A stretch of 64,000 nt of DNA from Vogesella sp. LIG4 (GCF_900090205.1 NZ_LT607802.1:2700106-2764105); one strand, 5' to 3'; positions 25,447-34,891 are shown, counted from the first letter of the stretch. The notes: generated by a model not told the origin, from the sequence alone. Numbers and translations: made by a program.

Positions 25447-26331
25447 TCAGCTGGCCGCCGCGGCCAGCAGCCAGTCGTGCAGCGCCTGTGCCGCGGGGCG
25501 CAGGCTGGCACCGCGTGGGTGCACCAGGTAGTAGGCCTGCGCTACCGGCAGCACGCAGTCGAACGGTTCGATCAGCAGACCCTGCCGCAATTCCTCCGCC
25601 ACCAGCAGCCGGCTGCACAGCACCACGCCACGGCTGTGGCGGGCGGCTTCTATGGCAAGCGAGGTCTGGTTGAAATGCAGGCCGGGCAGGGCGGCCACCT
25701 GCGTTGCGTCCAGCCCGGCAAAGCGGCCCAGCCAGGCCGGCCAGTGCGGGTGCAGGGTAGAGTGCAGCAGCGTGGCGCGCGCCAGGTCGGCCGGCGCCGC
25801 CAGGCCAAGCTTGGCCGCATAGTCCGGCGCGCAGAACAGCCGCGCCTCGTCCGGCAGCAGCAGGCTGGCCGCCAGCTGCGGGTCCTTGCCGTCGAAGTGG
25901 CGCACGGCCAGGTCGATGGCATCGCGCTCGAAATCCACCAGCGTGGTGGAAGCCACCAGGTGCAGCGCAATCTCCGGGTAGCGGCTGAGGAAATCCGCCA
26001 TGCGCGGCGCGAACCACTTGGCCGCCAGCGTGGGCGGCAGCGACAGCCAGGCTTCGCTGCTGCGCCGCTTGCGCAGCGCGTGGCTGGCCTGCTGGATGCG
26101 CGCCAGCGACGGCTGGATCGCCTGCCAGTATTCCTGCGCTTCCGGCGTGGGGCGGATCTGCCGGGTTTCGCGCACGAACAGCGCTGCGCCCAGCCAGTCT
26201 TCCAGCTTCTGCACCTGCTGGCTGACGGCGCCCGCCGTTACCGCCAGCTCATTGGCTGCCAGAGCAAAACTCATGTGCCGCATGGCGGCATCGAAAGCCA
26301 GCAAGGCTTTCATCGGTGGGTAGCTTGTCAT
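25447..26331 (-). CDS. LysR-family regulator (GcvA-like)
   Basis: About 294 residues. Start motif PPMKALLAFDAAMRHMSF and AVTAGAVSQQVQKLEDWLG are the GcvA/AmpR-type helix-turn-helix; an effector domain follows. I take the ATG at 26331 because homology begins there; the frame opens at 26361. It diverges from the EamA transporter gene, which it likely regulates. Confidence 0.88.
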   Translation of the reverse strand: MTSYPPMKALLAFDAAMRHMSFALAANELAVTAGAVSQQVQKLEDWLGAALFVRETRQIRPTPEAQEYWQAIQPSLARIQQASHALRKRRSSEAWLSLPPTLAAKWFAPRMADFLSRYPEIALHLVASTTLVDFERDAIDLAVRHFDGKDPQLAASLLLPDEARLFCAPDYAAKLGLAAPADLARATLLHSTLHPHWPAWLGRFAGLDATQVAALPGLHFNQTSLAIEAARHSRGVVLCSRLLVAEELRQGLLIEPFDCVLPVAQAYYLVHPRGASLRPAAQALHDWLLAAAAS

Positions 26332-26433
26332 ATACCGCAGATTTTCTATTGCATGGCGCAACTATAATCGTTTGTCGGCCAGCGTGCCGCCGGCAACAAT
26401 CGGGGCATCATCACTCGTGCTGGCGGATTCGAC

Positions 26434-27327
26434 ATGAAACACCTTGCCTATGCGGCCTTCCTGCTCCTGGGCCTGATCTGGGGCAGCAATTTCCTGTACA
26501 TGAAATGGGCGGCGGTGTGGCTGAGCCCGGCGCAGATCGTGCTGCTGCGCGTGCTGTTCGGCTTTGTGCCCATTCTGCTGCTGGCACTGGCCCGCGGCGT
26601 GCTCAGCTGGTCGCAGCTGCGCCAGCTGCCGCACTTCATCGCCATGGCGCTGCTGGCCACCGCCGTCTACTACTACGCCTTTGCCGCCGGCACCGCGCGG
26701 CTGCCGTCCGGCATCGCCGGCATGCTCAGCGGCGCCATTCCGCTGTTTTCCTTTGTTACCGCCTGGCTGTTCCTGCGCGAGGAGCCGCTGAACCGCCGCA
26801 CGGTGGGCGGCCTGCTGCTGGGTTTTGTCGGCGTACTGCTGATCGCCCGGCCATGGGCGGCCGGCAGCATCGATCTGCATGGCGTGCTGTACATGGTGCT
26901 GGGTTCGCTGAGCGTGGGCAGCTCCTTTGTGTATGCGCGGCGCTTCCTGGCCGGCAAGGGCTATTCGCCGCTGGCGCTGTCCACCTGGCAGACCGGGCTG
27001 GCGCTGCTGATGCTGCTGGCGGTGACCGATCTGCACGGCATGGGTGGCATCCTGCAGGATGGCCGCGCGCTGGCCGGGCTGGTGCTGGGCCTGGGCCTGC
27101 TGGGCACTGGCCTTGCCTATGTGCTGTATTACTGCATCGTGCAGCAGCTGGGCGCGCTGCGCGCCGCCGGCGTGACCTATATCCCGCCGCTGGTGGCGCT
27201 GGCGATCGGCAGCATGGTGGCACACGAAACCCTGCAGACGGCCCACCTGCTGGCGGTGCTCTGCATCCTGGGCGGGGTGTTCCTGCTGCAGACCGGCAAG
27301 GCTGCCGGCAGCGTGTCGTCGCGGTAA
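26434..27327 (+). CDS. EamA/DMT-family transporter
   Basis: 297 residues with ten predicted helices in two EamA repeats (about 5-140 and 150-285). Marks: GLIWGSNFLYMKWA at the start and FVTAWLFLREEPLNRRT at the end of the first repeat. Members export amino acids or other metabolites. Substrate unknown; the divergent LysR gene is the probable controller. Confidence 0.88.
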   Translation: MKHLAYAAFLLLGLIWGSNFLYMKWAAVWLSPAQIVLLRVLFGFVPILLLALARGVLSWSQLRQLPHFIAMALLATAVYYYAFAAGTARLPSGIAGMLSGAIPLFSFVTAWLFLREEPLNRRTVGGLLLGFVGVLLIARPWAAGSIDLHGVLYMVLGSLSVGSSFVYARRFLAGKGYSPLALSTWQTGLALLMLLAVTDLHGMGGILQDGRALAGLVLGLGLLGTGLAYVLYYCIVQQLGALRAAGVTYIPPLVALAIGSMVAHETLQTAHLLAVLCILGGVFLLQTGKAAGSVSSR

Positions 27328-27475
27328 GGGCGTTATTACTGGGCGGCGCAGTATTTACCGCCTGCTAACGAAAGGCATGCTCATTAGCTGTGTGCATAAG
27401 GGCCTGCGAAAATTTCACTTGCATATATGCCGTCTGAATTGTAAATAAACTTCAACTGAACAGTTGGAGAGCATG

Positions 27476-29086
27476 ATGAGGATTTCGCAGCGGCTTGCCC
27501 TGATGTTATCGGTAGCAGTTATCGGCACCCTGACGCTGACTGCCAATTCCTTTCTGCAGATGCAGCGCCTGAACGGGCAGATAGACAGCATCGGCAACGA
27601 TGTACTGCCCAGCGTGCGCATTCTGGGCGACGCCGGCAAGGAGCTGGTGGAGACGCGCAATTCGGTACTGGCGCATGTAATGGCTGCCGATCTGGCGAAA
27701 AAGACCGAAATCGAGGCGGACTACAAGGACAACCTGGCCTCGCTGCACAAGGACATCGGCCAGTACGAAACCATGGCGCTGAGCAGCGAGGAAAAGGTCT
27801 ACCTTGGCCAGCTGAAGGCCGGCGTGGACGAACTGAACCGCAAGTACGACGGCGTGCTGGCTGCCTCGCGCGCCGGCCAGACCGAAGAAGCCATGCAGCA
27901 GGCGCGGGCGGCGCGTGATCACTTCAAGGCCACGCAGAAAGTGGTCGATGAGCACATCCGCTTCAACCAGCAGCAGGCCGACCGTGCGCTGGCCGACGCC
28001 AGAAGCGTCAGCAGCAGCGCCGAGCTGATGTCCACGGCCATCACGGCGGTGGCCATCGTGCTGCTCCTGGTGCTGGGTTACCTGAGCTACCGCCAGATCA
28101 TCGGCAGCGTGCAGCGCGGCCAGCGCGGCATCCAGCAGCTTACCGAGTCGCTGGATTTCACCTCCCGCTGCCAGGTAAGCGGCAAGGATGAAATTGCCGA
28201 CATGCTGCATGCCTTCAATGCACTTACCGACAAGCTGCAGGGCAGCCTGAGCACCGTGGTGGCCGCCTCGCGCGAAGTCACCCAGTCCGCCACCGAGCTG
28301 GCCAGCTCCGCCCGCCAGGTGGCTGCCGGTTCCAATGCGCAGAGCGAATCGGCTTCCACCATGGCCGCCGCGCTGGAGCAGATCACCGTCAGCATCAACC
28401 ACGTGGCCGACCGCACCCATGAGGCCAACAACCTGGCGCAGGACACCGGCAGCCGCGCCCAGAGCGGCGAGGAGGTGATTGCCGGTACCAGCGAGTCCAT
28501 CGAAAGCATTGCCGGCGCGGTGGAGCATGCCGCGGAAGAAGTCGGGCAGCTGGGTGAGCGCACCCGCGAGATCGCGGTGGTGGTGAACGTGATCAAGGAC
28601 GTGGCCGACCAGACCAATCTGCTGGCGCTGAATGCCGCCATCGAGGCGGCACGCGCCGGCGAAATGGGCCGCGGCTTTGCGGTGGTGGCAGACGAGGTAC
28701 GCAAGCTGGCGGAACGCACCGCGCAATCCACTCAGGAAATCGCCGCCATCATCGGCGCCATCCAGAATGTGTCCAGCAGCGCTGCCGAACGCATGCAGGG
28801 CGTGGTGAGCAATGTGGAAAGCGGGGTGAGCGAGGCCGGCAAGGCGCGCGGCGCCATCCAGTCGATTGCCGAAGTAGCCGGCCAGAGCCGGCACCTGGTG
28901 GGTGAAATCAGCCACGCCATCCGCGAGCAGGGCTCTGCGGCCAACAGTATTGCGCTGCAGGTGGAAAGCGTGGCGCAGATGGCGGAGGAAAACTCGGCAG
29001 CGGCGGCGCTGGTTACCGATCTGGCCAGCCGGCTGCACCAGCTGTCACAGGCGATGCAGCAGGAAGTGGCGGTGTATCGGGTGTGA
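27476..29086 (+). CDS. Methyl-accepting chemotaxis protein
   Basis: 536 residues. TM1 about 7-28, a periplasmic four-helix-bundle sensor (about 30-185), TM2 about 187-207, HAMP, then the cytoplasmic signalling domain (about 270-530) with the conserved hairpin tip DVADQTNLLALNAAIEAARA. It couples ligand binding to CheA through CheW. GGAG with a 6-base spacing favours the ATG at 27476 over 27473. It stands alone, with no che genes nearby, so it is an orphan receptor. The preceding gap holds one Neisseria-type uptake 12-mer. Confidence 0.95.
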   Translation: MRISQRLALMLSVAVIGTLTLTANSFLQMQRLNGQIDSIGNDVLPSVRILGDAGKELVETRNSVLAHVMAADLAKKTEIEADYKDNLASLHKDIGQYETMALSSEEKVYLGQLKAGVDELNRKYDGVLAASRAGQTEEAMQQARAARDHFKATQKVVDEHIRFNQQQADRALADARSVSSSAELMSTAITAVAIVLLLVLGYLSYRQIIGSVQRGQRGIQQLTESLDFTSRCQVSGKDEIADMLHAFNALTDKLQGSLSTVVAASREVTQSATELASSARQVAAGSNAQSESASTMAAALEQITVSINHVADRTHEANNLAQDTGSRAQSGEEVIAGTSESIESIAGAVEHAAEEVGQLGERTREIAVVVNVIKDVADQTNLLALNAAIEAARAGEMGRGFAVVADEVRKLAERTAQSTQEIAAIIGAIQNVSSSAAERMQGVVSNVESGVSEAGKARGAIQSIAEVAGQSRHLVGEISHAIREQGSAANSIALQVESVAQMAEENSAAAALVTDLASRLHQLSQAMQQEVAVYRV

Positions 29087-29189
29087 TGCTGCGCAGTTGC
29101 AGCAATCGCTACTGCACACTTGTTCTGCGCCAGACTGTGTGAATCCGCTACGCGGATGATGATTCTGGTGCCGGTTCCGCCCGGCGGAC

Positions 29190-29356
29190 GGGGTACTTTC
29201 TTTTGCTTCGCCAAAAGAAAGTACCCAAAGAAAAGGCGCCCCGGGGCTGCTCGAAACCCCGTGCAAAAAGGCACGCCCCAGGCGCCGCCGAACTCGCCCC
29301 TCGCTAACGGCTCGGGACTCAGACAGATCGGCGTCTTAAAACCTGGGGCAAATTAA
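29190..29356. repeat. Dispersed non-coding element with perfect hairpin
   Basis: The core is a 15-bp perfect stem (GGGTACTTTCTTTTG and complement, 29191-29226) with a 6-base loop, followed by AAAGAAAAGGCGCCCC and purine/pyrimidine blocks. I know very similar sequence as a recurrent intergenic element in many betaproteobacterial genomes, often misannotated as a small protein. It fills most of the 364-base gap between the chemoreceptor and nitrilase genes; the rest shows nothing more. Confidence 0.6.
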
Positions 29357-29450
29357 TACAATTTCGCCCGGCTCGCGCCGACGGGTTCAGGGCAAGTCGA
29401 TACCGTTCTAACACCTGTACGCTTGGGAGCGATTGCCTAAGCGAATACTC

Positions 29451-30221
29451 TCACCCCAGCGCCAGTGCCAGGTAGTCGTAATCACGGCGTGCGGCGGCCA
29501 CCTGGGTCAGGTCCAGGCTGATGTCCAGCATCTGTTCATCCTCGCCGCTAGCCAGCAGCAGGGTATTGCCGTACGGGTCGGCCACCTGGCTTTCGCCGCA
29601 GAAGGTGTAGTCGTCGCCCGGCCCCACGCGGTTGCACATGGCCACGAATAGCTGGTTCTCCATCGCGCGCATCGGCACCGCCATGCGGTGCACCCGGCCG
29701 TAGGGCTGCATATTGCCGTCCAGCACCACGATCAGCTCCGCGCCCTGGTGCGCCAGCTGGCGCGCGGTTTCCGGGAACTCGATGTCGAAGCAGATCAGCA
29801 GGCCGATGCGGATGCCGCGCCAAGTCACCACCGGAAACTGCCGGCCGCGCTGGAACACGCCCTGGTCCGACAGGTAGAGGTGCGATTTGCGGTAGTCGAG
29901 CACGATGCTGCCATCGGCATCGATCAGCAGCCCGCAGTTGTAGTAGCCGTCGTCGCGGCGCTCGGCCACGCCGATGGCGACAGCCACCCGGGCAGCCTGC
30001 GCGGCGGCGCGCAGTGCGCTTACCACCGGGCCGTCCAGCGGCTCGGCCAGCTCGGCGATATTGCCGGCAGTGGGAAAGCCGGGGACGAAGGTTTCCGGCA
30101 GCACCAGCAGATCAGCCTGGCCGCTGGCGGCGTGAATGGCGGCCAGTGCCTTTTCCAGGTTGGCCGCAGGGTCGCCATCGCGGCAGCTGGCCTGCAGCAG
30201 GCGCAGTTTCAGTGTGCTCAT
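29451..30221 (-). CDS. Carbon-nitrogen hydrolase, nitrilase superfamily
   Basis: 256 residues with the Glu-Lys-Cys triad: Glu in LVLPETFVPGF (near 44), Lys in LDYRKSHLYL (near 111) and Cys in LLICFDIEFPE (near 145). Such enzymes cleave amides or carbamoyl groups. It is the last gene of the guanidino operon and may hydrolyse an amide product or N-carbamoyl compound there; that is inference. No ribosome site is evident; a hairpin at 30230-30257 lies directly upstream. Confidence 0.88.
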   Translation of the reverse strand: MSTLKLRLLQASCRDGDPAANLEKALAAIHAASGQADLLVLPETFVPGFPTAGNIAELAEPLDGPVVSALRAAAQAARVAVAIGVAERRDDGYYNCGLLIDADGSIVLDYRKSHLYLSDQGVFQRGRQFPVVTWRGIRIGLLICFDIEFPETARQLAHQGAELIVVLDGNMQPYGRVHRMAVPMRAMENQLFVAMCNRVGPGDDYTFCGESQVADPYGNTLLLASGEDEQMLDISLDLTQVAAARRDYDYLALALG

Positions 30222-30229
30222 ATGATTCG

Positions 30230-30257
30230 GGCCCGACCTGGCTGAGCAGGCCGGGCC
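30230..30257. other. Hairpin between NCS1 transporter and nitrilase genes
   Basis: An 11-bp stem with one mismatch (GGCCCGACCTG against CAGGCCGGGCC, 6-base loop) in the 45-base gap. No T run, so it may stabilise or process the operon mRNA rather than end it. Confidence 0.45.
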
Positions 30258-30266
30258 TCGCTCCTT

Positions 30267-31748
30267 TTAGGCTGCCGGTTCGTAGGCCACACCCTTGTCA
30301 TGGGCGTGGTGCGGGTCGAAGCGCAGGCTGGCCAGTGCCTGCTCGCTGGCCTCGATGGCCGGTTGCTCCGCCGGCAGGTCCAGGCTGCGGCTCAGCAGGT
30401 AGTAGGCCACGCCGGCTACCAGCAGGCCCACCAGCCAGCCGATGTCCACGCCGCCCAACCGGGTGGCGATGGGGCCGGTATACACCCCCGGCAGCACGAA
30501 GAACGGCACGGTGGCGGCAAAGCCCAGCAGGTAGGCGGCCAGGCCCTGCTTGCCCCAGATGCCGTAGATGCCATGCGGGGTGAACAGGTGGGTAATGGCA
30601 TAGCGGCCACGGCGTACATAGAAGTAGTCCACCAGGTTGACGGCGGTCCAGGGCACCAGCAGGTACAGCATGATGGTCAGCGCGGCGAACAGCATCTCGA
30701 TGGCGTTGACGCTGGTGGCCAGCGAAATCGCCGTCCACAGCGCGGTGAGCAGCACGATCACCACCACGCGCAGCGCACGGGTTGGCCGCACGGTCTTCAG
30801 CGAATCCATGGCGGTGACCACGGTGAGCATGCCGCTGTAGGCGTTCAACCCCATGGTGGCCACCATGGCGGTGATGGACGACAGCGCGATCAGCGCGCCA
30901 AAGCCGTGGAACACCGCATTGCCGGACTGGTACAGCGCCACCAGGCCGTCGCTGGCGCCCAGGCGGGTAGCCAGCCAGGCGCCCATGGCGATCAGCCAGA
31001 TCGCCGACGAGGCCGCACCCAGGAACACCGAGGCGATGATGGAGCGCGCCGGGGTATTGCGCGGCAGGTAGCGCGAGTAGTCGGACACATACGGCGCGTA
31101 GGTGATGTTGTAGCTGGCGCTGGCGGCGATCTGCGCGGCAAACGCCACCAGGCTGAAGCCGCCCGCGCTCGGCACCTTGCCGCCGGCACCGCCGGTGAGG
31201 ATGGCGTAGCTCAGCACCAGGTACAGCGGCAGGCTGAGGTAGAACACCCAGCGGAACACGCGGTGCAGCCAGTCATGGCCGTAGATCGCCAGCAGCATGC
31301 CGATCAGCGAGGTGATGACGGTCACCACGGTGGCGTTCCAGCCGAAGATGCCGTTCAGGCCGCTGGCCATCAGCACCACGTCCACCACGTTGAAGCCGAC
31401 AAAGGTGAACAGCGTGCCGATCAGCACCAGCGACACGCCGCGGTAGCCGAACTGCGCCCGCGACTGGATCATCTGCGGCAGGCCAAGCTCGGCACCCTGC
31501 GAGGCGTGAAAGGCCATGAACAGCGTGCCGAACAGGATGCCGATGGCGCCGGCCAGCGCGGTGTAGCCCAGCGACAGGCCCATGCTGGGGCCGATGAAGC
31601 CGATGGCGATGGTGAAAAACTGGAAATTGCCGAGGAACCAGAACGGCCCCTGGTCGCGCACGCGGCCATGGCGCTCGTGTTCCGGTACGTAATCGATGGA
31701 ACGTACTTCGATACCGCCGCGTGGCGGTTCGCCAGTGTGATTTGGCAT
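30267..31748 (-). CDS. NCS1-family transporter (cytosine/purine/hydantoin type)
   Basis: 493 residues, about 12 helices. Signature regions: DQGPFWFLGNFQFFTIAIGF, YNITYAPYVSDYSRYLP and ITAMVATMGLNAYSG, as in CodB/PucI-like permeases. It imports nucleobase-like or related nitrogenous compounds by cation symport. Placed between the aldehyde dehydrogenase and nitrilase genes of the guanidino operon, so it may import the pathway substrate. AGGAG precedes the ATG. Confidence 0.9.
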   Translation of the reverse strand: MPNHTGEPPRGGIEVRSIDYVPEHERHGRVRDQGPFWFLGNFQFFTIAIGFIGPSMGLSLGYTALAGAIGILFGTLFMAFHASQGAELGLPQMIQSRAQFGYRGVSLVLIGTLFTFVGFNVVDVVLMASGLNGIFGWNATVVTVITSLIGMLLAIYGHDWLHRVFRWVFYLSLPLYLVLSYAILTGGAGGKVPSAGGFSLVAFAAQIAASASYNITYAPYVSDYSRYLPRNTPARSIIASVFLGAASSAIWLIAMGAWLATRLGASDGLVALYQSGNAVFHGFGALIALSSITAMVATMGLNAYSGMLTVVTAMDSLKTVRPTRALRVVVIVLLTALWTAISLATSVNAIEMLFAALTIMLYLLVPWTAVNLVDYFYVRRGRYAITHLFTPHGIYGIWGKQGLAAYLLGFAATVPFFVLPGVYTGPIATRLGGVDIGWLVGLLVAGVAYYLLSRSLDLPAEQPAIEASEQALASLRFDPHHAHDKGVAYEPAA

Positions 31749-31835
31749 TGTCTTCTCCTAGTAGACATGAATTCAGCGCCCCTGTTTGTTGTTGTGCGGG
31801 GCCTGATTGCGTTACTGCACTGCTGTACTGCCGGC

Positions 31836-33278
31836 TCAGATGGCCGTTACGACATGCCGTATCTCCTGAAAGGCGGCGAGGCCCCATGGCCCCAGTTCAC
31901 GCCCGAGGCCGCTTTGCTTGCAGCCGCCCCAGGCAGTTTGCGGAAAAATCAGCTGCGGGCTGTTCACCCAGGCCAGCCCCACTTCCAGCTCGGCGGCCAG
32001 CCGTTCAGCACGGGCGGCATCGCCGCCGACCACGGTGGCCACCAGGCCGAAATCGCTGTCGTTGGCCAGCGCCACCGCTTCGGCGTCGTCCGCGAAGGCG
32101 CGCACGCAGGCCACCGGGCCGAATATCTCTTCGCGCCACAGCCGGCTGTGCGCCGGCAGCTCGGCAAACACCGTCGGCTGCAGGAAGTAACCGCGCGCAT
32201 GCTGCGCCGGGCGCTGCCCGCCGGCGAGCAGGCGACCGCCATCGGCCAGGCCCTGGGTGATATAGCCCTGCACCCGCTGGTACTGCGCGGCGCTGATCAG
32301 CGGGCCGATGTCGGCCTCGCTGCCGCCAATGCGAAGGTTGGCCGCAGCGGCGGCAAAGCGGGCAACGAACTCGGCGTATAGCGGCTGCGCAACCAGGATG
32401 CGCGCGGTGGCCGAGCACATCTGGCCGGCGTTGAAGAAGGCGCCGCCCACGGCCAGCTGCACCGCCTGCTCCAGCTCGGCGTCGTCCAGCACGATCAGCG
32501 CCGACTTGCCGCCCAGCTCCAGGCTGACGCGCGCCATGCGTTCGGCAGCGGTGCGCATCACCGCCTGGCCGCTCTTGTTGCTGCCGGTGAAGGAGATCTT
32601 GTCCACGCCGGGGTGGCTGCTCAATGCCGCGCCCACGTCGCCGCCGCCGCACACCAGGTTGACCACGCCGGCAGGCAGGCCGGCGGCATGGATGATACGC
32701 AGCAGCTCGATTTCCGCCAGCGGGGTGAGTTCGGATGGCTTCAGCACCACGCTGCAGCCTGCGGCCAACGCTGGCGCCAGTTTCCAGGCTGTGGTCACCA
32801 TCGGGAAATTCCACGGCACGATCAAGGCCGCCACACCCACCGGCTCGCGGCGCACGCTGGCGCGGAAGCCTTCGTCCGGCAGCGCCACGGCAGCAGGCTG
32901 CTGGCCATCGCTTTGCAGGCACAGCCCGGCGTAGTAGTCGAAGGTGCCGATGACATCCTGCACGTCCAGCTCGGCTTCCAGCCGCGGCTTGCCGTTATTG
33001 CGCATCTGCAGCGCAATGAGCCGTTCGCGGGCGGCATCCACGCCGCTGGCAATGGCGCGCAGCAGCTCGCCGCGCTGGCGCGCCGGCAGCCGGCGCCAGC
33101 CTGGTAGCGCCTGGCGGGCAGTCTGTACTGCGGCATCCACCTGGGCGGCATCGGCCGCGGCCAGGGTGGCCAGCACGCTTTCATCGGCGGGGTTGGTCAC
33201 CGTCAGCGTGGCGCCCTTGCCCGGCTGCCAGAGGTTGCCGATCAGCACCGCCTGCGGCGGGGTGAGGTGTTCGCTCAT
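31836..33278 (-). CDS. Aldehyde dehydrogenase (aminoaldehyde/betaine aldehyde type)
   Basis: 480 residues. NAD site and catalytic blocks: PWNFPMVTTAWKLAPALAAG, SFTGSNKSGQ, LELGGKSALIV (general-base Glu) and FNAGQMCSATARIL (catalytic Cys). Close to the BetB/KauB kind, which oxidise amino- or guanidino-aldehydes. Beside a GbuA-like ureohydrolase, oxidation of 4-guanidinobutyraldehyde to 4-guanidinobutyrate is a sensible proposal. I prefer the ATG at 33278, where GAGGGG has normal spacing, over 33284. Confidence 0.9.
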   Translation of the reverse strand: MSEHLTPPQAVLIGNLWQPGKGATLTVTNPADESVLATLAAADAAQVDAAVQTARQALPGWRRLPARQRGELLRAIASGVDAARERLIALQMRNNGKPRLEAELDVQDVIGTFDYYAGLCLQSDGQQPAAVALPDEGFRASVRREPVGVAALIVPWNFPMVTTAWKLAPALAAGCSVVLKPSELTPLAEIELLRIIHAAGLPAGVVNLVCGGGDVGAALSSHPGVDKISFTGSNKSGQAVMRTAAERMARVSLELGGKSALIVLDDAELEQAVQLAVGGAFFNAGQMCSATARILVAQPLYAEFVARFAAAAANLRIGGSEADIGPLISAAQYQRVQGYITQGLADGGRLLAGGQRPAQHARGYFLQPTVFAELPAHSRLWREEIFGPVACVRAFADDAEAVALANDSDFGLVATVVGGDAARAERLAAELEVGLAWVNSPQLIFPQTAWGGCKQSGLGRELGPWGLAAFQEIRHVVTAI

Positions 33279-33288
33279 GTTCATCCCC

Positions 33289-33678
33289 TCAGGCTGCCGG
33301 CAGCGGCGACAGGTGTTCGTGCACCGCCAGCCAGGCGCCGTCAGCCTGGCGCTGGAACACGATGGTTTCGCGCTCCTGCAGCTGCTGCTCGCCCTCGAAG
33401 CCGGCGATCACGGTATCGACGTGGTGGGTGAAGATCGCCACCTCGCCCAGCAGCTGCACCTGCTGCTGGCTGGAGTTGCAGCGCTGCACGCGAAAGCCGT
33501 AGTCGCGCTCCCACTGCTGCCACAGCGCCTGGTAGGCGGCGCGGCTGTCCAGGCGCTGTGCGCTGGTGTGGAACACGAAGCTGGCTTCGGGTGCGAAGGC
33601 GGCGAAGTAGGCGGCGGTGTCGTGGCGGGCGAAGGCGTCCACCAGCTGCGCGGCGGCAGCGAGTACTTGTTGTTGCAT
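33289..33678 (-). CDS. SnoaL/NTF2-like protein
   Basis: 129 residues with the cone-shaped NTF2-like fold pattern (LVDAFARHDTAAYFAAFAPE, SFVFHTSAQRLDSRAAYQAL, AIFTHHVDTVI, HEHLSPLP), as in DUF4440/SnoaL proteins that bind or convert small molecules. It sits inside the guanidino operon with gaps of 10 and 10 bases, so it likely assists that pathway; no catalytic role can be assigned. Confidence 0.8.
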   Translation of the reverse strand: MQQQVLAAAAQLVDAFARHDTAAYFAAFAPEASFVFHTSAQRLDSRAAYQALWQQWERDYGFRVQRCNSSQQQVQLLGEVAIFTHHVDTVIAGFEGEQQLQERETIVFQRQADGAWLAVHEHLSPLPAA

Positions 33679-33688
33679 CACGCTCCCC

Positions 33689-34642
33689 TTAGCTGCGGTA
33701 CTCGACGCCGGGCAGCACGCACAGCATCTCGAAGGCAAGGTTGGCCGCAAGCAGCGCGGTGGTGCCCAGCGGGTCGTACGGCGGGGATACTTCCACTAGG
33801 TCGGCGCCCACCAGGTTGACGCCCTTGAGGCCGCGGATGATCTCCAGCGCCTGCGGCACGGTGAGGCCGGCGATTTCCGGGGTGCCGGTGCCGGGGGCGA
33901 ATGCCGGGTCGATGCCGTCGATGTCGAAGCTCAGGTACACCGGGCCGTCGCCCAGCATCTCGCGCACCTGCTGCATCAGCGGCGCCAGCGATTTGCCCCA
34001 GCAGTCCTCGGCCTGCACCACGCGGAAGCCCTGCTCGCGGCACCAGTCGAAATCCTCGGCGGCGTAGCCGGTGCCGCGCAGGCCGATCTGCACCACGCGG
34101 TTGCAGTCCAGCAGGCCTTCTTCCACCGCGCGGCGGAACGGCGTGCCGTGGGCGATCTTCTCGCCGAACATGGTGTCGTTCACGTCGGCATGGGCATCCA
34201 CGTGCACCACGCCCACCTTGCCGTACTGCTTGTGCATGGCGCGCAGGATGGGCAGGGCGATGGTGTGGTCGCCGCCCAGGGTGATGGGGCGGCAGCCGCC
34301 GGCGATGATGTCGTCGAAGGCTTGCTCGATGCGCAGGATGGAGTCGTGCAGGTTGTACGGGTTGGTGGCCACGTCACCGATGTCGGCCACGCGCAGCGAA
34401 TCGAACGGTGCGGCGCGGGTGGCCATATTGTAGGGGCGCAGCAGCACCGATTCGGCGCGGATCTGGCGCGGGCCCAGGCGGGTGCCGGTGCGGTTGGACG
34501 TGCCCAGGTCGAAAGGCACGCCCACGAAGCAGGCATCCAGCCCGGCGCTGGAATCGCATTGCGGCAGGCGCATCATGCTGGCAATGCCGCCGAAACGCGG
34601 CATCTCGTTGCCGCTCATCGGCTGGAAGGTAGGATGGGACAT
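33689..34642 (-). CDS. gbuA: Ureohydrolase, guanidinobutyrase/agmatinase family
   Basis: 317 residues. The start QPMSGNEMPRFGGIASMMRL matches Pseudomonas guanidinobutyrase rather than classical agmatinase. Manganese ligands are in GGDHTI, HVDAHADVND and SFDIDGIDPAFAPGTGTPE. It hydrolyses a guanidino compound to urea plus an amine; 4-guanidinobutyrate to GABA is the likely reaction. First gene of a five-gene operon with an aldehyde dehydrogenase, transporter and nitrilase. GGAG precedes the ATG at 34642. The leader contains a 104-bp dispersed repeat. Confidence 0.88.
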   Translation of the reverse strand: MSHPTFQPMSGNEMPRFGGIASMMRLPQCDSSAGLDACFVGVPFDLGTSNRTGTRLGPRQIRAESVLLRPYNMATRAAPFDSLRVADIGDVATNPYNLHDSILRIEQAFDDIIAGGCRPITLGGDHTIALPILRAMHKQYGKVGVVHVDAHADVNDTMFGEKIAHGTPFRRAVEEGLLDCNRVVQIGLRGTGYAAEDFDWCREQGFRVVQAEDCWGKSLAPLMQQVREMLGDGPVYLSFDIDGIDPAFAPGTGTPEIAGLTVPQALEIIRGLKGVNLVGADLVEVSPPYDPLGTTALLAANLAFEMLCVLPGVEYRS

Positions 34643-34680
34643 CTTGGTTTCTCCACTTGTGGGCATCTCTAAAAACTCAG

Positions 34681-34784
34681 CTTTCGTCGCGATACTGCGT
34701 TGCTCACAAAAAATCCCTCCTTACATATCAAACATATGCGGCGTCGGGATTTTTCATTCACGCCTTGTCTCGCTTAGAAACCCG
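34681..34784 (-). repeat. 104-bp dispersed repeat, copy 1 (upstream of gbuA)
   Basis: Read on the minus strand it matches 43966-44069 at 101 of 104 positions, all differences being C/T. It contains an imperfect inverted repeat (AAAAATCCC ... GGGATTTTT). Located in the leader or promoter region of gbuA, between the start codon and the LysR-side dyad. Confidence 0.9.
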
Positions 34785-34891
34785 GGTTTTTCGAGGCACC
34801 CTTGCGTCGTTCCCGGTAAACCCGGAATCTGTTGTGTGAATCGAGTGTAGAAACCTTGTCACAAGGGAAGAATTACAGACTTGCAACCTTC

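Noticed and set aside
29191..29226. Simple intrinsic terminator of the chemoreceptor gene
   Set aside because: The hairpin has no T run after it and belongs to a longer recurrent element, so I list it as a repeat; it might still act as a terminator.
29120..29356. 78-codon plus-strand open frame across the dispersed hairpin element
   Set aside because: It reads through a perfect 15-bp inverted repeat with no ribosome site and has the composition of a repeat shadow; such frames are recurrent misannotations.
30300..32381. 693-codon plus-strand open frame
   Set aside because: It lies antisense to the NCS1 transporter and aldehyde dehydrogenase genes, whose products are clear; His/Gln/Arg-rich composition is typical of an antisense shadow in GC-rich DNA.
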